Shown here: in pieces, positions 1 through 11,310 of the stretch
Numbering within the stretch: position 1 is the stretch's first letter
How the letters are laid out: each line of letters begins with the position of its first letter
Origin: Tigriopus japonicus
Taxonomy: Eukaryota > Arthropoda > Copepoda > Harpacticoida > Harpacticidae
Length of the DNA: 64,000 nt
Reading direction: 5' to 3'
Assembly: GCA_010645155.1 (NCBI GenBank)
Contig: CM021320.1
Span: forward strand, 8,136,270-8,200,269
Made by a program: the position numbers and the translations under genes
Notes under the pieces: generated by a model
Told to the model about the DNA's origin: nothing
What the model saw: only the letters and a program-made list of their open reading frames with translations
The model's database searches: none

Positions 1-472
1 ACAAGTGATCTTGGCCTTCAGCACTCTTTTTGCAGCCTTTGAAGCCAAGGAGAAGGCTTGTATCGAACCCAATACCGACATCACTGGGAACAATGTCAAT
101 GATGGTCTGTCTTCCAAGTTCTCAAGCATGAACGAATGTATTGACTATTGCAGAGGAACAAGTGGCGCCAATTATTTTGTGTGGTCGGATGAAACGTTCT
201 TCGATCCGAATTATCAATTCACGTGTTGGTGTAAGGCTAACAAATTGGATACCTCCTACAGTACTGGGACCTTTTCTGGGCCTTTGAATTGTGCTCCAGA
301 GGCCAATTGTTGTTCCAATATCCATTTCACATCCACGGGGTCTTTGGCCAACTCCGACCAATCTCATGTCTTGGGATATTATTCAATGGTTTCAGATGGG
401 GAGGATGGACATCCAAATTACCAACAGACCACACAATTGAGGAGTTATATGTTCTATCGCTCAAATATTAAG
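1..472 (+). CDS. Secreted Apple/PAN-like Cys-rich protein, exon cut by window start
   Basis: Open from the first bases and truncated on the left: the start Met lies outside the window. The reading frame enters in a hydrophobic segment (VILAFSTLFAAF) followed by KEKAC, which looks like the core and end of a signal peptide, so the product is probably secreted. The next ~100 residues carry six or more Cys, including the pairs CIDYC, CWC and CC, spaced as in Apple/PAN modules. They lead into a segment beginning GHPNYQQ that continues in the next exon. The exon ends at AAG with a GTAATA donor (473), phase 0. The function is unknown; Apple/PAN domains usually bind protein or carbohydrate outside the cell. 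Confidence 0.75.
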
Positions 473-1622
473 GTAATATTTAGTTACATATAAAATAAAC
501 CAACTTCAACAATTTCCCGTTTTGAGCAGATTTTAGATACTTTTGGAACTTTTTCTGGCCTTTTAGAGGGGAATAGTCATATCAAATGAAAACTGCAAAA
601 CCTGCAAACCGCGTCAAAATAGAAAACATGCAAAATATTAAGTTTGGCTTCGTCTCAAAGATTTCTTTGACGGATATGTATCTAAAAAGAAAATTGGAGC
701 TCTTACCAGAAAAAATGATAGAATCTCCTTGTTGAATATTTTACCAATACTTGGGCAACGAAGTGTTGAATGAAGCCACTGTAAAAATAAAACCTTTCAA
801 GATAGGTATTTTCTTCTTAAATATTAATTAAGTATTTGGCCTTCAAAATTAAATATTTCCGACATATACGACACATTAACGACAATGGAAGTGTCATTGA
901 TAGTGAGCAATATTTCATGCTCATGTCACGCAAAGGTCAAGCAAATATCTAAGGATGCAAAACATCTTAATATTAAATCTAATTCATTTTGACATATCAC
1001 ATATTAAGTTTAGTCGAAATTGGTATAAAATATTCCGCAATAGAACATAATTTTTTTTTTATTGGTGGCGGATTTTCTACTACCGCTACAAGGAATGCAA
1101 TTCCCTGTAATCAAGGAATTCTCCCGACAGCTTCAATCCGATCCCCAACAAGAATCGAACCTACGCCGTCTGGGGAAGCACTTACACTCGGCTCTTATAA
1201 GAACGCATTAGTACGCGCGGCCACTTTGGCTTCCTCCATTGGACGATATATATTTAAAAACAAATTATTCTGAAGAAGAAAATGATAACTAAAGGGCGGA
1301 AAAACAAGTGTTTTTTGCAAGCAAAAACAGTATTGTTTTTTGGTAATATTAGCGTGTTTTTTGGTGTGGTTTTTAAATTGTTAAATAAAACCAACAATCA
1401 TCCACTTTCAAGTTTTTCTATCTTAAAACCAATTTTGATCATGAATACAAACCAATACTGTTTTTGCCTGCAAAAAAAACACCTATTTTTCCGCCCTTTG
1501 ATCATCATTTTCTTCTTCCAAATAATCCCTTTTTAAGTACATATTGTCAAATTTATGTTCTATTGCGGAATAATCTATCCCAGTTTCGAATGAACCTGAC
1601 GCATAACTTTTCTTCTTTCCAG
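473..1622 (+). other. Intron of the Apple/PAN-like gene
   Basis: GT-AG intron of 1150 bp, phase 0. It is AT-rich and holds one tRNA-derived SINE at 1051-1234 on the opposite strand. Near 1282-1530 a duplicated arm is visible: AAAATGATNAYHAAAGGGCGG-type sequence after 1280 and its inverted partner ending near 1512, consistent with a decayed inverted-repeat element around GCAAAAACAGTATTG. No other gene is seen. Confidence 0.6.
1051..1234 (-). mobile_element. Leu-tRNA-derived SINE, single copy
   Basis: Read on the minus strand, the element starts near 1234 with GGAAGCCAAAGTGGCC. It contains an A-box-like TGGCCGCGCGTACTAATGCG (1204-1223) and a B-box-like GGTTCGATTC (1152-1161). The spacing and the segment CTTCCCCAGACGGCGTAGG match a class II tRNA with a long variable arm, closest to tRNA-Leu. 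The body ends in an A-rich tail, seen as a run of T at 1051-1060 on the plus strand. No clear TSD was found. The same family occurs as a dimer at 8265-8587. Confidence 0.75.
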
Positions 1623-1949
1623 AATTGGTTCATCAATGACGCAACAGGCATCAATCAAGGCTATGCTCTCAACACTGGAAGTGAAACGTGCATCACAGAT
1701 TCCACAGGCGTTTGGGAGTTCTATGATTTTGGAGTTGGAGATTGGGTCCCTGATCCAACGGCTCAAACGGTTTGCGTGGACGAAGTGCCTCCTCCTCCTG
1801 AGGAACAATGCAATACTGGATCCCTTTGTGATGGATGTGTTGTGACATTGCCGTTTGGGGACACTGTTTATTGTTGCAAGGAACAATGCCAATATGGGTG
1901 GATCAACTACGATCCTAATACGAATCCAATGTGTCAATGTGGCGTATGA
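1623..1949 (+). CDS. Secreted Apple/PAN-like protein, terminal exon
   Basis: The acceptor TCTTTCCAG ends at 1622 and the exon enters in phase 0 as NWFINDATGINQGYA, directly continuing the previous exon. The combined second domain runs from HPNY through WFIND to CITDSTGVWEFYD and QTVC. This layout (HPxY, Trp-rich centre, paired Cys around WxxYD) is one I associate with extracellular invertebrate proteins that also carry Apple/PAN modules. A proline linker (PPPPEE) follows, then a Cys-rich tail with CNTGSLCDGC, CCKEQC and CQC. The stop is TGA at 1947. A possible donor (GTATGA) overlaps the last codons, so a further exon cannot be excluded. No AATAAA was seen in the next 700 bp. Confidence 0.7.
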   Translation, partial: NWFINDATGINQGYALNTGSETCITDSTGVWEFYDFGVGDWVPDPTAQTVCVDEVPPPPEEQCNTGSLCDGCVVTLPFGDTVYCCKEQCQYGWINYDPNTNPMCQCGV

Positions 1950-3409
1950 AACCACCCTAATGACCAATAGAACTCTCAATATACTTTGGACCCGTATTTG
2001 TTTTGATTGTGACGGCAATCTGAATTATGACTACTCCCATGGGAGGCGTGTACATTTGCACTTGAGGGGAACAATTCCTGGATTCTCCGGGTGTTTTTCG
2101 ATTGGTATCAGGTCAACCCCAACCTTTGTTTTGTTTGAAATGGGACAAAGTTGGATGGAATGTTTTTGTTGTTGCTTCCAAATTGGAACTTTTCTTTCAA
2201 GGAAGCGTTTTTAGTTTGTAGCTTTTTCTCACAAACTTTAAGAGAACTTGCTTTGGAGAAAAGGGCACAACTTTGGACCAATTTTAAGTTAGTTTTTCAC
2301 ATACATATTTTCTCTGTTTATCGTATGACAAAAAGTATATGAAGTGAATTTATTGATAAAATATAGTGAAAGTACTTGTGCATAATATTTTTGGGTTGAC
2401 GAATGCACTCGAGAAAAGTTTCTGTAGCGAATTATTTGTTTTCTGAAAATGATTGCCAAGGTCAGGTACAATCTTGGTGAGCTTGGAAAAGTTTCGTTGC
2501 ATTTTTAATGCACCTTCCTTCCTTGAGAATAATGAGAGATAAATGAGGAGGATATTTGCTCCTTGTTATACTTACACAAGGGCATGCCCATCCTACTGGA
2601 AATAATGGATTTAGCATTTTCACTTTATACTTATCATGCAGTCTGAAATCTACGTTAAACTGAAGAGGTATACTTAATAGAATAATGAATATTCATTTTA
2701 AGCCGAAACTATGCTTAAACCATCAATTATACTGAATCACGGAATCAAAACAGGTTCATTGCAAATAACTCAAAAAATCAAAGGACGCAACCAATGGTTC
2801 TTCAATACTTACCATATCCCTTTGAATAAGATAACTCTTTTTTTGAGAGAGCTAATGAAAAATATCACTTTGATTCAACCAAGCCAGACCAAAGACACCA
2901 GCAGCTTCCATTACCAAAATTTAATTTCAAACTTCTCAGTCTGCTATCATTATAAACAACACAAAATGAACCAAGCCACTTCAATCATTCCATTGCTGAT
3001 ACATTTTTAGAAAGGGGAGAAAACTTTGCGGTCACTCTTCAAATTGAAATACGTAGTATAGTGCTGAGTCACATCTCTGCACTCTCTTTGGAAAGCCTTT
3101 TCCATTGTGACTCTTGTTTCCAAGGCTTATGTGTAGTTCAGTGAGGCTTTTGCCGACTGTCTTCAACGCCTTTCAAGCTCGTTAAAGTACGCAGTTTAAC
3201 TGACTATACCTTGTCAAATCATAAGATTCCGATGGCTTCGATTTGGTTGGTGTCACGCGAAAATAGGATGAGTGGCCTTCAATCCAAACAAAGCCCCTGA
3301 CAGTTCAAAATAAATCATTCCAAAAGGGGAGAGCTTTTCATTTTTAACCTATCGGTAAAATAAGCTTGCCCAGAAGCTATGAGTTGATTTGAAATCATGA
3401 AAGCAATTA
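1950..3409. other. Intergenic, no gene seen
   Basis: AT-rich sequence following the Apple/PAN-like gene. Open frames here are short and lack recognisable domains. The first part is probably the 3' untranslated region of that gene, but no canonical polyadenylation signal was found. Confidence 0.5.
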
Positions 3410-3712
3410 TTGATGTGTTTCGAGTTGGATTTTTGGCAGAGTTTTGTCATTTTGGTTTTTAGGGTCAAAAATCTGACCACGACTAAGCTTTTCAACACTG
3501 TATAGACCTTATCTACCATAAAATATGGTAGCACTGCCAACTCGAAATTCATTTTTATAACTATCCATGGAACGCGAAATCGAACTAGTTCGAGTGTTGC
3601 CAAATTGGTCCCTGTTCAGGTCTTTTCAAAAAGTTCAATACAACCTGCCCTTTTTAACAACGATATACTTCCGAGTCAATAATGGCAACACTTCTGGTTC
3701 GAAACACATCAC
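3410..3712. mobile_element. TA-flanked TIR element (MITE family A), copy 1
   Basis: About 303 bp bounded by TTGATGTGTTTCGAGTTGG and its inverted match CCAGTTCGAAACACATCAC-type right end. It is flanked by TA on both sides (3408-3409, 3713-3714), as expected for Tc1/mariner-type target duplication. Internal subterminal inverted motifs (CCAACTCGAAAT) and a palindrome TCGAACTAGTTCGA give it a foldback character. No transposase is encoded. Other copies lie at 26369, 55052 and 62859. Confidence 0.8.
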
Positions 3713-4271
3713 TAGAAGCTGTTGCTTTTTATGTTCTACAATATTATCAAAAGAATCGAGATTGCGTTGTCTTAATTATGCATGTCGTGGATCGGACATT
3801 GAATCTTGAGCAAACCATAGAGGTCTATAGAGTGGAGATACTAGAACAGGCCGGTCGTGAAATTTCATTGAGGGCAGCAAGGGCCTTTTATCATTAGCGA
3901 CTAGTTGAAACTTGCCCAAACAAACGTTTTTGTAGAAGGGAATTTTTCGAAAAACTTGCAGTTTTCGGCCTGTGGCCTCCTGTATACGCTTTGCTTCTCC
4001 CAAATTATGCTGAAGTACTCAATGTAGTTGATTATCTCCGATTTGCAGGCGTTAATTTGCACACATATAATTGAGGATATGTCTTGCGCACTTTCGTTTG
4101 TAAGATGATCTTCCACTTGTTTGGGTAAGCCAAGGAGGACTTCCTCCTTGGGTAAGCTTTTTACGATATTCTTCGGAAATATTTGCCTTTTCACGCAACT
4201 TCTTGCAAGTTTCAGCAGGAAATAAGGCAGACAAAATGACGACAAAGGCCTCTATCTAGAGCTCTCTAGAG
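3713..4271. other. Intergenic, no supported gene
   Basis: There are modest open frames on both strands here: a 114-codon minus frame over 3901-4245 and a short plus frame ending at 3897. They overlap, lack recognisable motifs and show no splice context, so neither is called. Confidence 0.4.
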
Positions 4272-4519
4272 CAGGGGTCGGCAACCATTTTTGGGTCAAG
4301 GCCCACGAATATGATTCGTGTTGTTTGGGGCCCACCAAACAGACATTGGTAGGTTCAGGGGCCCACAAATTAGCGGTCAAAGAGCTTTGGGCCCACAAGT
4401 ACAGTACTATGGAGGGCTCTCGGGCCCACTATTTTGGACTTTCTCCCTAGCTCCTGGGCCCATCAACGACCACCCTTGGGCCCACATTTGGGCAGCAGCC
4501 CATCGGTTGCCAACCCCTG
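4272..4519. mobile_element. hAT-like MITE rich in GGGCCC, copy 1
   Basis: Bounded by CAGGGGTCGGCAACC and, inverted, CAGGGGTTGGCAACC. These are typical hAT-type ends. The interior repeats GGGCCCAC motifs, making it far more GC-rich than its surroundings. The flanking 8-mers do not match, so the TSD has decayed or the boundary is slightly off. A shorter relative sits at 24526-24724. Confidence 0.7.
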
Positions 4520-5699
4520 CCCAAAAGGTATCTAGAGGTATTTTTCCAAGTTTTCTTTTGTTGTGCCTGGCCATCATATCTCGGGAATAAGTAAATTTTC
4601 ATAGAATAACCTAAATTTCCCCTTTCATTCTTGCAAACAATTTGTACTTTCACTTAAAAAGGGAGACAAAAGAAAAAGAACAAGTGTCAGCCTTGCTTTT
4701 AATGAGCGTTTGATAACTAGCTAATTTTTCCATTTAGCTGGTCGGTAAAATACAGCAAATTTATCAGTTGCTGGGTTGGCGAATTAATGCCTCAATCCAC
4801 TTAAATTGAAGGTTTGATGCAAATTCGGATCCGTGAGACAAATGGTTCAATCTAGTTTACGTTTGCGGCACAAATTTGCATTTACAAAGAGCACTAGGTT
4901 GACAAGAAACTGAGCCTATTTTCGGATGTTGTTTGCTTCGATTTTGCTCATTTTGGAATGAGATTAAAGAAAGGCTTTTGCGTATGCAAATTCAAGATTA
5001 TCTAAAACATAGACGTTTCATTGTCAAAGGACAAAAATCACATTTAGGTTGGGAAAAGGTATAGTATTATCACTTTAGCTAATCAATACTTGATCATTTG
5101 GGTGAAGGGTATGGATATTGTATAAAAAACATGTTTGAAGGAGCAGGAGCACTTTGAGAGAGCAAGATAAAAAACCTATAGATTAAACAAGAGATACGTA
5201 AAAATTAGAAGTCGAGATGAAATCAGCGATTCTTGAAAGGATCTAGTTCTAGAAAAGGATTGGTTTAAAAATAGCCGCAGTTGTGCATTTTTCAAGAAGT
5301 TTAAGGATTGTTCCAAATACCGTGTGTTGCAAAATTATCTGTAGCAATAACAAAAAAGAAACGAGAGGACGATTTTTTGGACGAAACAAACTATTGGGTG
5401 TGGCCGATTTTTTTGTTTCCTAGAACATGCTGATTTAACATTTCGTAACAAATTCCCTCTTTCGTGGGTAATAACTTTCAGGAGACGGGGGAGACTAAAA
5501 TCCCAGCAAGCGTTACGAACATACTCGGGAGATATTGCTACCCACGCCTGATTGCCCGCACGCCTCTTAACATGGATGCATCTTAATTTTTCATGATGAA
5601 TTACAGAAATACAGATTATTGCCTGTCATGGTACTTACTAAATGAGAGGTTATTTCAACGCAGTAAATGTTCCGTTGAATTTTAATTGTAGTAACTAGG
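4520..5699. other. Intergenic, no gene seen
   Basis: AT-rich, with only chance-length open frames. Around 5464-5560 a short inverted pair (CGTGGGTAATAAC and a GCTACCCACG partner) surrounds a GC-richer core, possibly the remains of a small element. Confidence 0.4.
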
Positions 5700-6246
5700 C
5701 TGTAAGTGGAACTCTGTAAAATATCCTTCTTTGAGCCATCCTTCAACGATCACGGGAAGTCTCGCCCCGAAACCGTAGACTGCGTAATCGAGGGGTTCAG
5801 GTCTGGGCTTTGTTGGGGATATGAGTTATTGTCCCAAAAACTCGAGTTGCTGCACGGCCACTCTTGGCCATTTTGGTGGTACAAGCTGGTGCCACAGACC
5901 ATATAATGGCTAGACCTCGCTTCGTGCGAGAAAAAGGTGGACAACTTTGCTTCATCAGCTGGTACATAACACTACACCCTAAAATGGTGAGAATTTCGAA
6001 CTTTTCAAAATTTTGCCAGCGTGGCCAAATCCTGAACAAACTCAACGTACCGTACGTACTTTGTTCTCGACGCGAGCGAATGTCGTTACTTCTGAGCACG
6101 CGGTCGCCCTGAGATTTTGAAGCTAGCGCAGCTGGGCCAAGTGGTGTCACTTTTCTCTCGCCGACGGAACGGGCCAATGCGACATCTAGTCATTATATGA
6201 TCTGTGGCTGGTGCCCATTCTTGCCGGAAGGCAAAGACGTTTCCTA

Positions 6247-7151
6247 CAGCTTCCTTGATAAATGTTATGAACGTTACATGGATTGAAAATCCACGTACAT
6301 AGAAGCCGCCGTACATAAACAAATCCAAGTGGACGGCGAAGTCAATCAGGGTTGCCAAAAAATGCTAGACACGCCATTACTATTGGCACAATTTTCTATA
6401 AATTATTATTTTTGGTGTATGTACAAGTTTCAAAATTTGATTTGCCAAGGGTGATATTATCTCCTTAAATGTAATGTTTTATGGAGGTTTTTGATATCCT
6501 ATTTCAAGTCACTGAAATTCTGATGGCTTTAGTAATGAATTTGCCTTACAAAACAAATAAAGTTTTTAGCAAACAACTTTAAACATGCCTTGCCATAGTA
6601 AATGAAACCATATTTGACCAAATTTTTTGCTGAATGTATTATAAATCACAAACCCACAGAGATATTTTATTGGCCTTATGGTCAGTACTTGACATACGCT
6701 TCTATTCTCACAACCATTTTGGGATAGTAAAATCCCCTAAAAAGAGGGGCCCATCATCCTATTTGGCACCTCTAACACACTTCCAAACAGGCAAGACTAC
6801 CATACCAGGTATATAGCTCCCCATGACATCATAACTCATTTACCATTTGCAGATACATAATGTTGCCAAGTTCAAGCATGGGTTAGGAGCTGAAATAAGT
6901 TTAATCTACCTACAATGAAGATCATGGAGTGAACTTGCATAATTATTGAATGAATAAAACAAAAATATTATTGCAATATGATTTCTGAAAGAAAAATGTG
7001 TTTCTACTAACTGCCATGTGTGTAAGCATATTTTAGCAACCCTGATTGACTTTGCCCTTCACTTGGGTTTGTTTATGTACGTCGGCTCCTATGTACGTGG
7101 ATTTTCAATCCATGTAACGTTCATAGATAAATGTCTATGAATGAAGCTGTT
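6247..7151. repeat. Inverted repeat with ~110-bp arms and ~680-bp spacer
   Basis: The arm at 6247-6358 (ending GTCAATCAGGGTTGCC) returns inverted at 7035-7151 (starting GCAACCCTGATTGAC). It includes the shared core CGTACATAG/CTATGTACG and GATTGAAAATCCACGTAC. Arm identity is roughly 85-90 percent by eye. The region just left of it (5700-6215) is GC-richer and has a second inverted pair around CCACAGACCATATAATG (about 5889-5905 and 6196-6212). It looks like a decayed composite transposon. No TSD was identified. Confidence 0.6.
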
Positions 7152-7159
7152 GATGTGCT

Positions 7160-8264
7160 CGCCGAAAGCCATGGATGGACCATGGATCTTTGCTCTTTTT
7201 CTCTTGCGACATAACCATTGGTCCTAGACCTGATATTTCCCCATTAAAATGTTGTTATATCTCTCTATTTATGTTTTTGTATGGCAGAAATGAAAGAGAT
7301 TTGGAGATGAAGCCCTTAAAATTGCAGAAATGAAAAGTTAAAGATAATTTTGTAACACATGGTGCACACGAGGCGCTCATAAGTCAAATAAAAAACTGGA
7401 TCAATCTGCAATCTAATAGTTATAGGATTTAGGGCCACCTACACATTTACCAAAAAATTGATACCTGATATACAATGAAATTACAAAACGCTGAACAAAC
7501 TCTCTACGTTGTTTCGGAACTAGAAACCGAATGCTATGCCATTTTTTCAAATTTTTGCAGCTTTTTCAATTTTTAGCTTTCCATAGTAGTAAGGATTTGC
7601 AGAGAAGCAATATTGCTACTTTCCCTCAACCCATATATTGTTGAGGAAAGAAGGCACTTTTTTGATATGAATTGTAGCTTAACATAGTTGATAATTTAGC
7701 GAAAAAATATTTAATTTCCTTTGTTTTATCTCAGCAATTACGATTTTCATGAAACATGAACCTGCAACTATTCTGACTTTTTACAATTTTTTCATAACTA
7801 CGCGACACAGCAGTTTTATCTTATGTTAGGGAAATTCAGGAGCTTCGGTTATGAGATGAGAAAGGTCAGTTTTTTCTATGTCAAAGCCATTTATGGACCG
7901 GAAAGGCTCTTAACCAAAACCGAAATTGGGCTGGCGGCACTTCATACACTTCCACATCAAATTCAGTGAAATATTCTTTTTTTCCTATGGGAAGGAGGAA
8001 AGCAGAAAATGTTCTTTTTAAATTCGGAAATGACCCTATTCACAGATTTTGAGACTGAATATTTTTCTCCCTAACTCCAATTTTTTTGGCGCGAATGCAT
8101 TTCGTTTCAACAATCGAACTCGAAACCGAAATCCTCGTTGAAATTTTGACCGCGTGTGCAAAATAATGTTTCTGAAGTCTGTTTTGTGCTTGATTTTTAA
8201 TTCAAAAACTGATCAGACAAATGATTCGTTATTCCAAGCAATGATTAGCTTTCTTAACTTCCAT
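7160..8264. other. Intergenic, no gene seen
   Basis: AT-rich DNA with long T and A runs and no open frame of note on either strand. Confidence 0.5.
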
Positions 8265-8587
8265 TTTTTTTTTTCCATTTTTTTTTTTTGCGGATTTTTT
8301 ACTACCGCTACAAGGAATGCGATTCCCTGTAAATTGAAGGATTTCTCCCGACAGCTTCAATTTGATCCCCAACAGGATTCGAACCTACGCCGTCTGGGGA
8401 AGCACTTACACTCGGCTCTTTTTAGGAACGCATTAGTACGCGCGGCCACTCTGGCTTCCTTAAAAGGATTTCTCCCGACAGCTTCAATCCGACCCCCAAC
8501 AAGATTCGAACCTACGCCGTCTGGGGAAGCACTTACACTCGGCACTTTTAAGAACGCGCTAGTACGCGTGGCCACTCTGGCTTCCTT
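8265..8587 (-). mobile_element. Leu-tRNA-derived SINE, dimeric copy
   Basis: Two tRNA-like heads lie in the same orientation on the minus strand. The first transcribed head (about 8587 down to 8466) has a B-box-like GGTTCGAATC and ends in the CTGTCGGGAGAAATCC segment. A second full unit (8463 to 8290) follows with its own A box, B box, body and a T-rich (plus strand) tail at 8265-8289. The heads are about 90 percent identical, and only the second unit carries the complete 3' body (TACAGGGAATCGCATTCC). This is an internally dimerised SINE of the family seen at 1051-1234. Confidence 0.75.
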
Positions 8588-9274
8588 AAACTGGAACATG
8601 TTCAACATTTTCTTTGTTACCCTACAAATTTCCTCTTTTGCCAGCCGCCTAACAATAATAATAAAAATGATATACCTTTGCTGACAAACTAATAAGACCA
8701 AATTTCAAATTTGTGCTCCCACTCAGAATTTGGATTTGTGAAGTGTTTAAATACAGTCTAAACTTGTCTCTACTTTAAGTCTACTCTAAGTTTTTTAACT
8801 TCATGAAACACAAATACGCAATACGTCAAAATTGTATGAGAACGTTGAACAGCCATAATATCTTTTTTTTTCTTTTAGTATGCATTTGACGTTAATTGGT
8901 TTTCATAAGTGATCATATTCAGCACTGTTTGCAATTGGAGAATTTTATAAAGGATCCCTGCTTTTTCAAACGTCATACCTGGGGGAATTATGATGAAGGA
9001 TAAATTTTTACATCTTTTTGGAAAAATATAATGGAACATCAGTCTTGATGGCAATTCTAAAAAAATAAGTACGTAGATTGAAATCGGCTTGAATCCCATC
9101 AGACGCTTTTGCAGCCAAAAGAGCCAACAAAAACAAAACGATTTCATGGTTGTTTATATTCATCGACAACACAAGACTAAATCCAACACTGTTATGGTAG
9201 TTTGTTCATGATAATTAGCAGGGTCGCATTTTCCCCTTTTAGTGTTGTTTTACCTTGAAGACTTGTGAGCCAAC
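8588..9274. other. Intergenic, no gene seen
   Basis: AT-rich. A 90-codon minus frame at 8875-9147 has no recognisable features and is treated as chance. Confidence 0.4.
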
Positions 9275-10010
9275 CAAAAAGCACTGAATTTCTGAAGTAG
9301 AAGGCTAACGGTGAGAATTATGATTTCCAGAAGGAAAAATTCAATTGCATTTCTCTGCAAAGGCAACCTTGCTTGTATTCAGTAGACTAAGTCGTTTTTT
9401 TTTGTTGCAGACAGAACGCAGCTTCGCAGCTGCGATCAGATAGAGGCTGTCCGCATTATGGGGATATTGCCGCTCCACTGAACAAGCATTAATTTTTGCC
9501 TCGCCCTCGGGATTGACCCCAGGTTCGTCCATTTAAGCCGTCAAAGGCCGTGACTAATGAATGTAACTTAATACCACAGGCCACTAGGACTCGGCGAGTC
9601 CGGGATTCGAATCAGAGATGTTGCAGGTAGTTGATGAACGCTCAACCCTTACGCTTCGATGGCTGACCTTCAGTAGACGAATTTTCAGCTCAATGGAAGG
9701 GCGGAGTGAAAAGTTATGCCTTCTCAAACTGATGTACTGAAGAGAGCAAAGACTGAATGCGTTTGCCTTTTTATGGTAAAACAATTACCAGAAAAGGGCT
9801 AGTTCAATCATTCTCGGTAGGATTTGCTCTGAACTTTCAGAGACTCAGAGACTTTTGACTCTGACGTTCGATTGAGCTGAAATTTGAAATACGTATCCTA
9901 GTTTACATAGGCAAGGTCCCATTTGCAGAAGAACGTAGTTGAATAGGTCCTCCTGGAAATCATGATTCTTTACGTTAGCCTTCCTGTCCAGTGAAATTCA
10001 ATGGTTCTTG
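9275..10010. mobile_element. CAAG-type foldback element interrupted by a SINE
   Basis: The ends CAAAAAGCACTGAATTTC and, inverted, CAAGAACCATTGAATTTC match the foldback family best preserved at 62091-62540. They share the internal landmarks GAATTATGATTTCC, TTTTCAGCTCAAT, GTGAAAAGTTATGCC and CATTCTCGGTAGGATTTGC. The left arm is split by a 281-bp SINE (9388-9668). The flanks AGCCAAC and ATTCAAC are at best a decayed TSD. Confidence 0.65.
9388..9668 (-). mobile_element. tRNA-derived SINE with 10-bp TSD, second family
   Basis: Flanked by exact 10-bp repeats TTCAGTAGAC (9378-9387 and 9669-9678). On the minus strand it begins at GGTCAGCCATCGAAG and has an A-box-like GTAAGGGTTGAGCG and a B-box-like GATTCGAATCCCGG. 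It ends in an A-run (T-run at about 9395-9403 on plus). The body differs from the Leu-tRNA SINE family, so this is a separate family. It interrupts a foldback element and is therefore the younger insertion. Confidence 0.8.
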
Positions 10011-11310
10011 ATTCAACCAACAAAACCAAGTAAACTACCGTTCGCAAAAGAAATTGGACTTTAGGCTTGAGGAATTCTTGGGAGTTGTACCCCCTTAACA
10101 AATTATTGATCCAAGTGTGTCCACCCTAAGAGGTGTACATTCGATATACAATAAAAAATCATCCGTCTTTTTTCGTCTAATTTGACAATTTTATTCTTCG
10201 GAACTTCCTGTTATCATTCACATTCATTCACATCAGAGAATGAGTTTAAGATTGAATGTTAACTAATCTTGGGTTAACTTAGTTCTTAATTGTTTTGGTT
10301 TAGTATCTTTTATTTTTTTGACGTTTAGAAGAATGTCCATGGTCATTGCATTTTTTGCTGTAGATGCTGTGACGGGACACATTGGTCGTATGTTAATGTA
10401 TTTAAGAAATGTTTTAGCTTGCGTCTGTAAATCAAGTTAGATTAACGGTTCTCATGTATTGGTTGTGTTTAAAAGGCAGCAAATGGGTTGAGAGTAAGGA
10501 CCGTTAATCTGACTTGATGTCTTAAGTTGATAGTACAAGGAAGTTAGCATGCGATGGTTGTAAACACTGTCTAGAGTGATTTTAAGTTATTAGTTGGTTC
10601 ATAACCCGTTTTTGACCACGAAACCGTTTAACAATCCATAACAATTCTACGAGTATATTCATTTGTATTTTTGTGAGAACTATGAAGAATGCAATATGCT
10701 CATTACGTTGTAGAGATCATAATTCGTATTCTTAGCCATATCGTTCAAATTTCATTTGCTTTTGTGTGAGCTTTTAGAAATGTCCGACATTCAATTTTCC
10801 TCGTAGAGCCTATCGTCAAGTCAACAAAGTACTCGGGTCGAACAGGATAAGTATTTGTCTAAGAGATCACTATTTGTCCTGATGTAAAGAAGCAATTATT
10901 GATCTTTTGACCAGCCTTTTCACTAGTTCATCATAGACTTTTCTTGTCGCCAAGGAAAGTTAAACTGAATTGCCTCATAACCAAAAGGCCATATTTTGGG
11001 TGTACAAACAATTTTACAAAACCCGAGAGCTTCTTAAATGTTTCTCAAATGACAAAATTAGAATCATGTGAATTATATATAGCAACATACAAAATATGCA
11101 CACCATACGAAAATAAATGTCATGTATGAAAAATATATAAAAGCACAAGAAATGAAAAATGTGATTTTTTTTTAGAGTGTGGACGCAGACTTGTGACGCA
11201 ATAAATGTCAAAAAGGGATTTTGCAGCATTTGTCATATCTTCAACTAAATTGGAATTGGAGTAATTGTCAATAGATTACAGGTCAGCCAATATAGCTGAC
11301 AATAACATTT
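10011..11310. other. Intergenic with a small inverted repeat
   Basis: No gene was seen. An 84-bp inverted repeat lies at 10433-10516: CAAGTTAGATTAACGGTTC pairs with GACCGTTAATCTGACTTG across a loop of about 46 bases. It may be a tiny MITE or a stem of unknown function. Confidence 0.5.

Noticed and set aside
1855..2214. 119-codon plus frame overlapping the end of the Apple/PAN-like gene
   Set aside because: Out of frame with the Cys-rich coding exon and without its own features.
8154..8684. 176-codon plus-strand open frame
   Set aside because: It runs through the antisense of a dimeric SINE; the repeated protein segment reflects the repeat, not a gene.
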